This document shows positions 10,045-18,393 of a stretch of DNA of 64,000 nucleotides, in pieces. The stretch covers positions 9,089,501 through 9,153,500 of the forward strand of contig NZ_JACHMH010000001.1 in NCBI RefSeq assembly GCF_014204915.1, read 5' to 3'. The notes under the pieces are model-generated. The model ran no database searches, was not told the origin of the DNA, and was given only the letters and a program-made list of their open reading frames with translations. Numbering within the stretch: position 1 is the first letter of the stretch; each line of letters opens with the position of its first letter. This stretch comes from Crossiella cryophila. Its GTDB lineage: Bacteria; Actinomycetota; Actinomycetes; Mycobacteriales; Pseudonocardiaceae. Position numbers and translations under genes: made by a program.

Positions 10045-11175
10045 ATGGACACCGCTCTGCCCGATCTGGCCGCCCGCAACCTGGGCGGCTCGGTGCTGGC
10101 CGCCAACGACGAGTTCTTCGCCGAGAAGGAGAACCTGATCAAGCCGGGGCCGCCGGTGTTCCGCCCGCACACCTTCACCCCCAAGGGCCAGGAGTACGAC
10201 GGCTGGGAGACCCGCCGCCGCCGCGGTGTGCCCGGCGAGGACTGGGTGATCGTCCGGCTCGGCGTGCCCGGCATCCCGCGCGCCATCGTGGTGGACACCA
10301 GCTTCTTCAAGGGCAACTACCCGGAACAGGCCACCGTGCACGGCGCGGCCCTGACCGGCTACCCCACCGAGGCCGAACTCGACGCCGCCGACTGGGTCGA
10401 ACTCGTGCCGCGCAGCCCGCTGCAGGGCCACACCCAGAACGAGTTCGCCGTGCGGACCTCCTTACGGATCACGCACATCCGGCTGACCATCCACCCCGAC
10501 GGCGGCGTGGCCCGGCTGCGCGTGCACGGCGAACCCCTGCCCGACCCGCGTGACCTGGTCGGCGTGCCGCTGGACCTGGCCGCCACCGCCAGCGGCGGCC
10601 GCGCCGTGCAGGCCAGCGACGGCTTCTTCTCCCCGCCGGACAACATGCTCCAGCCCGGCGAGTCCAAGTACATGAGCGACGGCTGGGAAACCGCCCGTCG
10701 CCGCGGCGACGGCAACGACTGGGCGGTGCTCCGGCTCACCGCCGAGGCCATCCCGCGGGTGATCGAGGTCAGCACCCTGCACTACAAGGGCAACTCCCCC
10801 GGCGCCGTCACCCTCTCCGGCCGCACCGCGGACGGCGACTGGGCGCCGCTGCTGCCCAGGACGGCGCTGCTGCCCGACACCGGCCACCGCTTCCGGGTGC
10901 CCGAACCCCGCCCGGTCACCGAGATCCGGCTGGACATCCACCCCGACGGCGGCGTCGGCAGGCTGCGCGTCTACGGCCCGCTCACCACCGCAGGCAGGCA
11001 CGACCTGGCACTGCGCTGGTTCAACGCGCTCTCCGGCGCGCAGGCCAAGGCCGTGCTCCAGGCACACGGGCTGAGTGAGAACGACTCCATCGCGCTGCTG
11101 CACGTCCGCCCGGCCACCCAACTGCCCGCTGTGCTGCGCGAACTGGGCCGGGACACCTTCCCGTCCCCGGAGTGA
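10045..11175 (+). CDS. alc: Allantoicase
   Basis: Converts allantoate to urea and (S)-ureidoglycolate. The 376-aa protein consists of the two tandem allantoicase repeats expected for the family: residues about 20-165 and 185-325 both contain a YDGWETRRRRG/SDGWETARRRG block, an F/Y-KGN motif (FFKGNYPEQ, HYKGNSPGA) and the IHPDGGVARLRVHG/IHPDGGVGRLRVYG ending. A short C-terminal tail (DLALRWFNALSGAQA...) resembles a UraD-like N-terminal helix. Using allantoicase rather than allantoate amidohydrolase means urea is the nitrogen product, which the urease at 57-62 kb could use. No ureidoglycolate lyase gene is visible. Confidence 0.95.
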   Translation: MDTALPDLAARNLGGSVLAANDEFFAEKENLIKPGPPVFRPHTFTPKGQEYDGWETRRRRGVPGEDWVIVRLGVPGIPRAIVVDTSFFKGNYPEQATVHGAALTGYPTEAELDAADWVELVPRSPLQGHTQNEFAVRTSLRITHIRLTIHPDGGVARLRVHGEPLPDPRDLVGVPLDLAATASGGRAVQASDGFFSPPDNMLQPGESKYMSDGWETARRRGDGNDWAVLRLTAEAIPRVIEVSTLHYKGNSPGAVTLSGRTADGDWAPLLPRTALLPDTGHRFRVPEPRPVTEIRLDIHPDGGVGRLRVYGPLTTAGRHDLALRWFNALSGAQAKAVLQAHGLSENDSIALLHVRPATQLPAVLRELGRDTFPSPE

Positions 11176-11248
11176 CAAATATTCCGCCTCGGCATGCAAC
11201 CCGTCACGGAGTCATCACACGCCGTTGACCAGCGGCGCGACCGCGACG

Positions 11249-11689
11249 ATGCTGCCACGCATGACACCGGGCGAACTGCACTGGGAGTGGCTGCCTGGCG
11301 CCCTGATCCTGCTGGTCAGCATCGTGCTGGCGGTACTGCTGCTGCGCACCCTGCACTGGCGGACCCAGGGCGTGAACACCGCGGCCACCGTGTTGAGCAG
11401 CCGCACCCAGCTCTATGAGGACCGCAATCCAGGGGTTGGCCCCGAATGGGTGACGCGGGTCGAGCACTACGCCACCGTCGCCTACCAGGACAGCCGCGGC
11501 GAGCAGCACGTCACCGAGATCCGCGGCGACCACAGCGTTGGCGAGTCGGTCCAGGTGCTCTACCTGCCGGAGAGCCCCGAACGCGCCGTCTCGGCCCGCT
11601 CGGTCTCGGTGGGCGCCCTGCTGGTCGGCGCCACCGTGCTGCTGGCCTGGCTGGCCTTCATGCTCTACCTGGCCGAACGCACCACGTGA
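11249..11689 (+). CDS. DUF3592-like membrane protein
   Basis: Small membrane protein of 146 aa (142 if the ATG at 11261 is used; neither start has a clear ribosome binding site). There is a transmembrane helix at about residues 14-36, an extracytoplasmic or cytoplasmic domain of about 75 residues containing a VxYxDxxGxxH strand pattern and VQVLYLPESPERAV, and a second helix near the C-terminus. This two-helix layout with a central beta domain is typical of DUF3592 proteins, whose function is unknown. Its stop overlaps the mocA start, so it is probably cotranscribed, but I see no functional link to purine breakdown. Confidence 0.65.
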   Translation: MLPRMTPGELHWEWLPGALILLVSIVLAVLLLRTLHWRTQGVNTAATVLSSRTQLYEDRNPGVGPEWVTRVEHYATVAYQDSRGEQHVTEIRGDHSVGESVQVLYLPESPERAVSARSVSVGALLVGATVLLAWLAFMLYLAERTT

Positions 11690-12249
11690 GCCGAGTAGCG
11701 GGACTCGTGCTCGCCGCCGGAGCGGGCCGCCGCTACGGCGGTCCCAAGGCCCTGGCCCGCCACGACGGCGTGCTCTTCCTCGACCTGGCCACCACCGTGC
11801 TGCTCGACGGCGGCTGCGACCCCGTCTACGCCGTGCTCGGCGCGGCCGCCGACGAGGTCCTGGCCACCGCCAACCTCCTCGACGTCACCCCCATCCACAA
11901 CCCGGACTGGCCGACCGGCATGGGCTCCTCGCTGCGCGCCGGACTCGCCGCGCTGCCCGCCGACGTCGAGGCGGTCATCGTGCTGCCGGTGGACATGCCC
12001 GGCCTCACCGCCGAAGCCGTCCGCCGGGTCCGCGCGCACGCCGCGCCCACCGCGCTGGCCGCCGCCACCTTCCACGGCAGGCGCGGGCACCCGGTGCTGT
12101 TCGGCCGCGCGCACTGGGCCGGCGCGGCCGCCGCGGCGATCGGCGACACCGGCGCCCGCGAGTACCTCCGAACCCACCCACCGCTGCCGGTGCCGTGCGA
12201 GGACGTGGCCGAAGGATCCGATGTGGACACTCCGAACCCGTTGGGCTGA
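11686..12249 (+). CDS. mocA: Molybdenum cofactor nucleotidyltransferase (MocA/MobA-like)
   Basis: Nucleotidyltransferase (187 aa) of the MobA-like NTP transferase fold. The N-terminal LAAGAGRRYGGPKAL is the nucleotide-binding signature, TGMGSSLRAG is the second conserved block, and LPVDMPG carries the metal-binding Asp. Family members load CTP onto molybdopterin to make the cytosine dinucleotide form used by bacterial xanthine dehydrogenases. The position at the end of the xdh operon fits a maturation role for XdhA (inference). Start GTG 11686 overlaps the preceding stop by 3 bases. Confidence 0.85.
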   Translation: MSRVAGLVLAAGAGRRYGGPKALARHDGVLFLDLATTVLLDGGCDPVYAVLGAAADEVLATANLLDVTPIHNPDWPTGMGSSLRAGLAALPADVEAVIVLPVDMPGLTAEAVRRVRAHAAPTALAAATFHGRRGHPVLFGRAHWAGAAAAAIGDTGAREYLRTHPPLPVPCEDVAEGSDVDTPNPLG

Positions 12250-12557
12250 ACGGGTGTTGCCTGCCACACTGTGGCCAACGGCACTCAGCCGACAGGGCGG
12301 ACCGCGTTCTTGATCCACCTCCCAGCCCCTGGGAGCCGGAATCCGCCAGACCCCGTTGCCGCCTCGGAAAGCACTTGCCGACTCCCACATCCCGGGAATG
12401 GTGTGACGATTCCGGGGGTCCCCCGATCGACCTACCGCAGGGCCATTCGGCCGACCTGACCGGTTTGTCAGAACCTGCTAGCTTCTCCGGCTGTTCTCCC
12501 CGATTTCTCGCTGCCGTGACCCGGCACGCCCTGACGCCCCCGGAAAGACGAGGAACT
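12250..12557 (+). other. Intergenic leader without a gene
   Basis: This 308-base stretch between mocA and the PEP-binding protein gene has no convincing ORF. It is slightly less GC-rich than its surroundings and probably contains the mocA operon terminator and the promoter and 5' leader of the next gene. I could not pick a clear promoter or a strong hairpin by eye. Confidence 0.5.
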
Positions 12558-14555
12558 GTGCCCGCGGCCCCGACCGAGACGGATCTGGTTCACGCCATCA
12601 TCGGCGAGAAGCTGTCCCTAGCCGCTTTCGACCAGCTCTCCGGAATGCTCGCCGGGCAGCCGTTCGTCAAGCTGGTGGTCGACCGCGAGCAGGGCGTCAT
12701 CCACTTCATCAACAACGCCCACCGCGAGTTCCACGTCCAGTACGTCGGCCTGGACATCCTGGGCATGGACTTCGACGAGCTGGCCGCCAACGTCAACTCG
12801 TTCAACGACAGCGTCTACCACGACCCGGACCGCCGCTTCTACCTCGGCATCCTGGCCCTGCACAAGCGAACCGCGCACGAGGGCGGGGCCGAGCGCCGGT
12901 TCATCTCCCTGGAGACGGTCGAGGTCGACACCATGTCCGCGGACATGATCCGCTTCTTCTACGGCTTCGTCCGGGAGTGGGTCGACCCCTCGGTGCCGCT
13001 GGTGTTCAAGCCGGCCACCCACCTCCAGGAACGCTTCCTGGACAGCATTCCCCCGGCCGAACTGCCCAGGGTCACCGCGCACGAGCTGTTCGCCTCCACC
13101 CGGTTCGTGCCGCTGAACCCCGGCACCGCCACCGGCCGCCTGCGCGCCTTCGCCACGGACAAGGACTACGCCGCCGCGGCGAACACCCTGGAGTGGTTCG
13201 ACATCATCGTGATGGACCGGGTGCCCGACGACATCCCGCGGCTGGCCGGGATCATCAACGCGCAACACACCACCCCGTTGTCGCACACCAACGTGCTCGC
13301 CTCCGGCTGGAAGATCCCCAACGCCATCCAGCTCGGCGTGCTGGAGACCATCGCCGAGGGCAAGCTCGACGGGCAGTGGGTCGAGTACCGCGTGGAGTCC
13401 GGCGGCACCGAGATCTCGCTGACCCCGGCCGAAGCCCCCGCCGACCTGGTCGCGCCGCCCGCCTGGCGCGCGCAGCAGATCACCCTGGAGGAGCCGGAGA
13501 CCGAGCGCACGCCGATCCTGGACATGCACAAGCTGCGCGCCAGCGACCGGCACCGCTACGGCACCAAGGCGGCCAACCTCGGCGAACTGCGGCACGTGCT
13601 GGACCACGGCTCGGACCGGCTGCTCGGCTTCTACCAGGTGCCGCGCCCGCCCCGGCCCAACCTGCTCAGCTACCTGGCCCGCAACCTGGACGTGCCGGAG
13701 AACGACGAGCTGGCAGGCGCCGCCTGGCAGTTCCTGCGGGACAACGTGCGCATCCCGCGCGGCATCGCCATCCCCTTCGCCGTGCAGCAACGGTTCCTGC
13801 AGTCCTCCCCGCGCATCCAGCAGACCATCGGCAAGCTCAAGATGGCCCTGGAACTGGACGTGCCCGAGGCCGAACCGCTCAGCCTGGCGCTGCAGAAGCT
13901 GATCCGCACCGCCCGCATGCCGGAGGACATCCGGCAGGAGATCGACTCCGCGATCGTCGAACAGCTCGGCGGGGTGCGCACCTTCGTGGTCCGCAGCTCC
14001 TCCAACGCCGAGGACCTGGACGGTTTCTCCGCCGCGGGCATCTACGAGTCGGTCAACCACGTCAGCACCGCCGAGGCCATCTTCGACAGCATCAAGCTGG
14101 TCTGGGCCTCGCTGGTCTCCCCGCGCAGCGTGCGCCTGCGCCAGCAGGCCGGGATCTCCCTGGACGACTGCTACATGGGCGTGATCGTGCAGGAGCAGGT
14201 GGACGCCCCGGTCGGCGGCGTGCTGGTCACGACCAACCCCATGGCGCGCAACGACTTCCGCAACGTCTACGTCAACGTCTCGCCCGAGGTGACCGACGTC
14301 GTCTCCGGCACGGTCATGCCGATGCAGTACCTCTACAGCACGGTCGAGGGCGGCGGCCGCACACTGTCCCTTGGTGACGCCAAGGAAGACCTCTCCGCCG
14401 GCATCCAGGCCATGCTGCAGAAACTCGCGCTGGCCGGCCGGCTGCTCCAGTCGCACTTCTCGCCGGACTACACCTTCGCCGCGCCGGTGGACATCGAATG
14501 GGTCACCAGCGCCGAACGCGTGCACATCCTCCAGCTCCGCCCCTACTCGGTCTGA
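12558..14555 (+). CDS. PEP/pyruvate-binding dikinase-like protein with permuted (GWD-like) domain order
   Basis: A 665-aa protein from GTG 12558 (GAGGA just upstream). The C-terminal half (residues about 330-665) is a PEP/pyruvate dikinase ATP-binding domain: YGTKAANLGEL, IPRGIAIPF, VRSSSNAEDLDGFSAAG, VIVQEQVDAPVGGVL, and the ending DIEW...ILQLRPYS. Upstream, near residues 237-256, HTTPLSHTNVLASGWKIPNA resembles the phosphohistidine mobile domain (TGG-TSHAAI-AR-GIPA); His243 is the candidate phosphocarrier. That order, His domain before the ATP-grasp domain, is that of plant glucan water dikinases and the reverse of PEP synthase or rifampin phosphotransferase. The N-terminal 170 residues match nothing I know. 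Substrate unknown. An MFS gene follows after 12 bases. Confidence 0.75.
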   Translation: MPAAPTETDLVHAIIGEKLSLAAFDQLSGMLAGQPFVKLVVDREQGVIHFINNAHREFHVQYVGLDILGMDFDELAANVNSFNDSVYHDPDRRFYLGILALHKRTAHEGGAERRFISLETVEVDTMSADMIRFFYGFVREWVDPSVPLVFKPATHLQERFLDSIPPAELPRVTAHELFASTRFVPLNPGTATGRLRAFATDKDYAAAANTLEWFDIIVMDRVPDDIPRLAGIINAQHTTPLSHTNVLASGWKIPNAIQLGVLETIAEGKLDGQWVEYRVESGGTEISLTPAEAPADLVAPPAWRAQQITLEEPETERTPILDMHKLRASDRHRYGTKAANLGELRHVLDHGSDRLLGFYQVPRPPRPNLLSYLARNLDVPENDELAGAAWQFLRDNVRIPRGIAIPFAVQQRFLQSSPRIQQTIGKLKMALELDVPEAEPLSLALQKLIRTARMPEDIRQEIDSAIVEQLGGVRTFVVRSSSNAEDLDGFSAAGIYESVNHVSTAEAIFDSIKLVWASLVSPRSVRLRQQAGISLDDCYMGVIVQEQVDAPVGGVLVTTNPMARNDFRNVYVNVSPEVTDVVSGTVMPMQYLYSTVEGGGRTLSLGDAKEDLSAGIQAMLQKLALAGRLLQSHFSPDYTFAAPVDIEWVTSAERVHILQLRPYSV

Positions 14556-14567
14556 GCGCGAAAACCC

Positions 14568-15827
14568 ATGCCAGTCCTGGTTTCGCGCGCGTCCAAGACG
14601 CCGGTGTCCCCCGCCGCCAAGCGGGTCATCCGGCTGTCCATCGGCTTCCAGTTCTTCTTCACGCTGCTGCTGTGGACGCCGATCTTCTATGAGTACCAAC
14701 GACAGTTCGGCCTGTCCGCGGCGGAGATCCTGGGCATCCAGAGCATTTACTACGTGGCGTTCTGCCTGCTGGCCGTGCCCACCGGGATGATCTCCGACCG
14801 GCTCGGCTACCGGAACTCGATGCTGGCCGGCGCGGCCATCCTCTCCGCCGCCAACCTGCTGGTCGTCGCCGCGCCCGCGTACTGGGGTTTCCTGGCGCAC
14901 TTCCTGCTGATCGCGGTGGCCCGCTCGCTGACCATCGTGGCCACCAGCGCCTACCTCTACACCTATTTGCAGCGCACCGGCGACGGCGCGGCGTACAAGC
15001 AGTCCGAGGGCAGCGCCCGCTTCTACAGCCTCATCGGCCGGATCGCCGCCTGGCCGATGGTCGGCCTGCTGATGGCCTGGAACACGCCCTCGCCGTACTG
15101 GATCACCGCGATCAGCTCCGCGATCGCCGTGCTCATCGCCCTGCGCCTGCCCGCACTGCCGCCCGCACCCTCCACAGTGGACACCGAAGACCCGGCGAAG
15201 CTGTCCCCGTTGGCCACCATGGGCCGCGCACTCACCGTGCTGCGCAACGCACCCGTGCTGCAACTGCTGATCGTGCAGGGCGTGGCGATCTTCACCCTGG
15301 TCCGCATCTGCCAGGTCAACCTGTTCCAGCCCATCCTGCTGGACAAGCAACTCCCGGTGATCTCACACGGCGCGGTGCTCGCCGCGATGACCGCCTTCGA
15401 GGCCCTCGGCTCCATGCGCCCCGGCTTCCTGCGCCGCTTCCTCAGCGACACCAAGGCCGTCTTCCTGATCACCATCGTGATGGCCCTGACCCTGGCGGGC
15501 ACCGTGTTCGCCGGCATCCCCGGCACCATCGCCCTGCTCTGCGTCTTCGCCCTGGCCGGCGGGTTCTCCTTCCCGATCCAGCGCCAGCTCATCAACGACG
15601 CCATCCCGGAAACGCCCTACCGCGCCACCCTGCTGTCCATCGAGTCCATCATCGACCGCGCCGTCTGCGCCGTGGTCGCCCTGGTACTCGGCGGCTTCCT
15701 CAACCGGGGCGCGCTCGGCGAGTTCCTCCTGTACTCCGCGGCGGGATCATTGGCACTCATGGCCGCACTGGCCGTGCTGGTGCCGGTGGCCCGCCGCCGC
15801 CTGAACGCGGGAACGGGCAGCAGCTAG
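14568..15827 (+). CDS. MFS transporter
   Basis: Major facilitator superfamily protein, 419 aa, about 12 hydrophobic helices split by a central loop at residues 195-215. The cytoplasmic loop after helix 2 reads GMISDRLGYRNSM, a good match to the MFS motif A (GxLaDrxGrrk). It starts 12 bases after the PEP-binding protein gene with no terminator between, so the two form an operon. Pairing with a putative ATP-dependent phosphotransferase recalls drug inactivation plus efflux, or uptake plus phosphorylation; the sequence does not decide. A strong terminator follows its stop. Confidence 0.85.
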   Translation: MPVLVSRASKTPVSPAAKRVIRLSIGFQFFFTLLLWTPIFYEYQRQFGLSAAEILGIQSIYYVAFCLLAVPTGMISDRLGYRNSMLAGAAILSAANLLVVAAPAYWGFLAHFLLIAVARSLTIVATSAYLYTYLQRTGDGAAYKQSEGSARFYSLIGRIAAWPMVGLLMAWNTPSPYWITAISSAIAVLIALRLPALPPAPSTVDTEDPAKLSPLATMGRALTVLRNAPVLQLLIVQGVAIFTLVRICQVNLFQPILLDKQLPVISHGAVLAAMTAFEALGSMRPGFLRRFLSDTKAVFLITIVMALTLAGTVFAGIPGTIALLCVFALAGGFSFPIQRQLINDAIPETPYRATLLSIESIIDRAVCAVVALVLGGFLNRGALGEFLLYSAAGSLALMAALAVLVPVARRRLNAGTGSS

Positions 15828-15850
15828 CTGACCGGGCTCGCGCCAGGGAG

Positions 15851-15886
15851 AGCCGCGTTCGTCGCGCAGGGGCGACGAACGCGGCT
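15851..15886. terminator. Bidirectional hairpin terminator
   Basis: A perfect 15-bp stem (AGCCGCGTTCGTCGC and its complement) with a 6-base loop lies between the convergent MFS and HNH-protein genes, followed by a short T-containing stretch (TTCCTGT). It probably ends transcription from both sides. Confidence 0.85.
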
Positions 15887-15897
15887 TTCCTGTATGT

Positions 15898-16566
15898 CTA
15901 CTTAGGACATTTGCCCAGCATGTCGTTCAGCGCGCCGCGTTCCGCCTCGGTGATCCCCAGGGCGTAGACCGCCTTCACCCGGATCCAGTGCACCGCGTAC
16001 GTGCACCACACCCCGGTCGCCGGGGGCTTCCACTGGGACGGGTCCTGGTCGCCCTTGGAACGGTTGGTCGCCGCGGTGACCGCGATCAGCTGCGGGTTGC
16101 GGGTGTCGTTGGCGAACTCCGAACGACGCTCGTCGGTCCAGTCCGCCGCGCCGGTGCGCCAGGCGTTGGCCAGCGGCACGGTGTGGTCGATGTCGAGTTC
16201 ACCGGGGCCGGTGACCACCTTGTCGTCATAGACACTGCGCCAGCGGCCGGAGATGACCTTGCACGCCTTGTCCGTCTTGACGTCCTCGCCCTCGCGCCGC
16301 AGCACGAACTCCCGGGTGTCACAGGACTCGCCCTGAGCCGTCCAGTGCTTGAAGCGCTCCCGGGTGTAGCCCTTCATCGGCGCCCAGGCGATCACCTTCA
16401 GCGTGCCCAGTTCGGTGCGGGCCCGCGCCACGTCGGCTGGTGCCGCGCCGGGCTGGGTCTGCGCCGAGGAGGTCGCCGGTGGTGGCGCCCCGGTCGGAGA
16501 TTTGGCCGTACAACCAGCCGTGAATGCCAGTCCCGCCGCCATCGCGACCAGGAACCAACGCCGCAT
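15898..16566 (-). CDS. Secreted HNH-type (DUF1524/GmrSD C-terminal-like) nuclease, lipoprotein
   Basis: A 222-aa protein with a lipoprotein signal: basic MRRW, hydrophobic LVAMAAGLAF and lipobox TAGC near residue 20, then a Pro/Thr/Ser-rich linker. The mature domain carries ELDIDHTVPLANAW (the HNH His) and a later NPQLIAVTAATNRSKGDQ block with the Asn/Lys residues, typical of HNH proteins that resemble the GmrSD C-terminal domain and are often exported by actinobacteria. ATG 16566 was chosen for a GGGG element 7 bases upstream; an in-frame ATG at 16578 also keeps the lipobox. Likely role: extracellular nucleic-acid cleavage (inference). Confidence 0.8.
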   Translation of the reverse strand: MRRWFLVAMAAGLAFTAGCTAKSPTGAPPPATSSAQTQPGAAPADVARARTELGTLKVIAWAPMKGYTRERFKHWTAQGESCDTREFVLRREGEDVKTDKACKVISGRWRSVYDDKVVTGPGELDIDHTVPLANAWRTGAADWTDERRSEFANDTRNPQLIAVTAATNRSKGDQDPSQWKPPATGVWCTYAVHWIRVKAVYALGITEAERGALNDMLGKCPK

Positions 16567-16727
16567 TCCGCACCCCATCCGAACGTGACCTAGCGCACTT
16601 TCGAGAGTCAAGTACCAACATTCGGGGTCGACAACTAGACCAAAGGCACTAAAGTCAACCCGAAAAAGCAACAATGCGACAACGTTTGTTGACGCAACCA
16701 CAGGGTGATTGAGGAAACGACGGTCCG

Positions 16728-17108
16728 GTGAACGCAGCGCCACCCCGCCCCGGCGGTCCCGATGAAGGTACCGCCCTGCTCGCGCCGAGCCCGGAACGTC
16801 AGCGCGTGCGTGTCGAACTCCAGTGGCAGCCGATGAAACGTGCCCGGCGGGTGCCGACCGTGCCGTTCACCCATCCGCCCCGCCCGGCCGTCCGGCCCGA
16901 GCGCGCCGTGCGCCCACCCGCACCCGCCCGCCACCGGTCCTGGAACCTGCGGCCGCAGGCCCTCGCGCTGATCATGGTGCTGGTAGCCGCGTTCGCGATG
17001 CTGGCGGCCAGCGCCGAGGCGTTCGACATGGCGATCGTGCTCGCGGTGGGCATCTGCATGCAGTTCCTGTGCCTGTGGACCTGCGCCAGGGACCGCCGCG
17101 CTCGCTAG
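16728..17108 (+). CDS. Small membrane protein with basic/proline-rich N-terminus
   Basis: A 126-aa protein of unknown function. Residues 1-75 are rich in Pro and Arg and probably cytoplasmic. Two hydrophobic helices follow (LALIMVLVAAFAMLAA and a second one ending in FLCLWTC), and the C-terminus is basic. The start is GTG 16728, in the 161-bp AT-richer region divergent from the HNH lipoprotein gene. Its 3' end overlaps the convergent hydrolase-fold gene by 4 bases. I recognise no family. Confidence 0.6.
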   Translation: MNAAPPRPGGPDEGTALLAPSPERQRVRVELQWQPMKRARRVPTVPFTHPPRPAVRPERAVRPPAPARHRSWNLRPQALALIMVLVAAFAMLAASAEAFDMAIVLAVGICMQFLCLWTCARDRRAR

Positions 17109-17725
17109 GCGGGCAGCCGGGTCGCCACGTGCGCGGCCCGCAAGGTTCGCGCCAGTTCGATCCGCCAGGGCAGCGCCGCGAAGGAGTCCGGGCCGAGCCG
17201 GTGCAGGGTGCTGGGCACCCCGGCCTTGGTGAGCCGCCGGGCATACCGTTCCGCGGCCACCCTTCCGGCGTCCGCCTCGCCGACCGCGATCAGCGCGGGC
17301 GGCAGTCCGGCCAGGTCGGCGGCCGGGTCCGGGGTCAGCGTGGGCAGCTCCAGGATCTGCAGGCCGATCGCCGGGCCACCGCGTTCCTTGATCAGTAAAG
17401 GCAGGGCCGCGGCCAGGTCGGCGCCTTCGCGCGCGCCACCGACGGCGAGCCGGGTGGCGTCCAGTTCCAGCAGCGCGGCGTTGTCCAGCAACCACATCAG
17501 CGCCGAGTAGCAGTCCTCGAGGGCGACCGGGAAGGGCAGCCCCCTGCCGAGCCGGTGCTCGACGGAGACGATCGCGCAGCCCGCCTCGGTGGCGAGGTCG
17601 GACAGTTCGCCCTGGCTGTCGTATCCGCTGGGCAGGTGCAGGTAACAGGGCAGTGGCCCCAGCCAGACCGGCCGGTGTACCACCACCTCGATCGCCCCGC
17701 CCTCGACAGCGACCTGGTACCGCAT
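17105..17725 (-). CDS. Alpha/beta-hydrolase fold protein with degenerate catalytic site
   Basis: 206 aa resembling the hormone-sensitive-lipase/esterase group: CAIVSVEHRL, a gapped AVGGAREGADLAAAL where esterases have AV(A)GDSAGGNLAAAL, and LPPALIAVGEADAG. The usual catalytic pieces are changed: the oxyanion HGGG is HLPSG, the nucleophile Ser aligns with Arg, and the His region reads GPDSF. Only the Asp position is kept. It may be a binding pseudo-enzyme or a decaying gene, although the frame is intact. A 21-bp palindrome 16 bases upstream of ATG 17725 suggests repression by a TetR-like regulator. Confidence 0.6.
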   Translation of the reverse strand: MRYQVAVEGGAIEVVVHRPVWLGPLPCYLHLPSGYDSQGELSDLATEAGCAIVSVEHRLGRGLPFPVALEDCYSALMWLLDNAALLELDATRLAVGGAREGADLAAALPLLIKERGGPAIGLQILELPTLTPDPAADLAGLPPALIAVGEADAGRVAAERYARRLTKAGVPSTLHRLGPDSFAALPWRIELARTLRAAHVATRLPA

Positions 17726-17740
17726 TCGGCGCCCCCACCT

Positions 17741-17761
17741 CAAACAGAACTGTTCTGTTTG
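17741..17761. promoter_or_regulatory. 21-bp palindromic operator
   Basis: A perfect 10-bp inverted repeat, CAAACAGAAC-T-GTTCTGTTTG, lies 16 bases upstream of the degenerate hydrolase gene and about 115 bases upstream of the divergent GNAT gene. It is AT-richer than its surroundings and has the size expected for a dimeric TetR/GntR-type repressor. The cognate regulator is not next to it. Confidence 0.7.
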
Positions 17762-17876
17762 CTTCAACGACACCAGTGTGCCCGAAGTTCCGGCCAATCG
17801 ACTGCCCTGGAGAGGACTCACCTGGGCGCAACAGCGGTGAACCGGACCGGCAACACGGCCGGACCACGCTGGGCAC

Positions 17877-18362
17877 ATGCAGATGCCCGGCGACTTGCGC
17901 CTCCGGCCGGCCACCTTCGCGGACCTGCCGGAGACCATGGCCATGCACTCCCGCTGTTCACCCGCGAGCCTGCGCTCCCGGTACCACGCCGACGGCCCGC
18001 ACATCCCGCCGCGCTGGGTGGCCCGGCTGCTGTTGCCGCGCCGGGGCGCCGCGTTGCTGGCGGTACGGCCCGATCCGGGCGGGGACCAGGTGGTCGGCAT
18101 GGGTCAGCTGATCTTCATGCCGACGCCCGGCACCGCGGAGATCGCGTTGCTGGTCGAGGACGCGTGGCAGCACCGGGGAGTGGGTTCGGCGTTGCTGCGC
18201 GGCCTGGTGAGCGCCGCGGGTGAACGCGGGCTGACCCTGCTCAGCGCGTGGTGCCTGCCCGAGCGCGCTGGCCTGCACCGGGCCGCGCGGCGAGCCGGTC
18301 TGGCCGTACTGGACGGCGCGGAGTCCGGCGTGCTGCACATCCCGGTGCCCGGCCGGTTCTGA
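17877..18362 (+). CDS. GNAT-family N-acetyltransferase
   Basis: 161-aa GNAT protein. After an N-terminal LRPATFADLPETMAMH helix, the central VGMGQLIF strand and the acetyl-CoA-binding loop VEDAWQHRGVGSALLRGL (Q/R-x-x-G-x-G/A) are clear, followed by the ARRAGL helix. Similar domains occur fused to acyl-CoA synthetases and alone as protein lysine acetyltransferases. The substrate cannot be read from the sequence. ATG 17877 or 17883 may be the start. It is divergent from the hydrolase-like gene across the palindromic operator. Confidence 0.82.
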   Translation: MQMPGDLRLRPATFADLPETMAMHSRCSPASLRSRYHADGPHIPPRWVARLLLPRRGAALLAVRPDPGGDQVVGMGQLIFMPTPGTAEIALLVEDAWQHRGVGSALLRGLVSAAGERGLTLLSAWCLPERAGLHRAARRAGLAVLDGAESGVLHIPVPGRF

Positions 18363-18393
18363 ACCCGGGCCGGGACCGCGTTGATCGAGTCGC

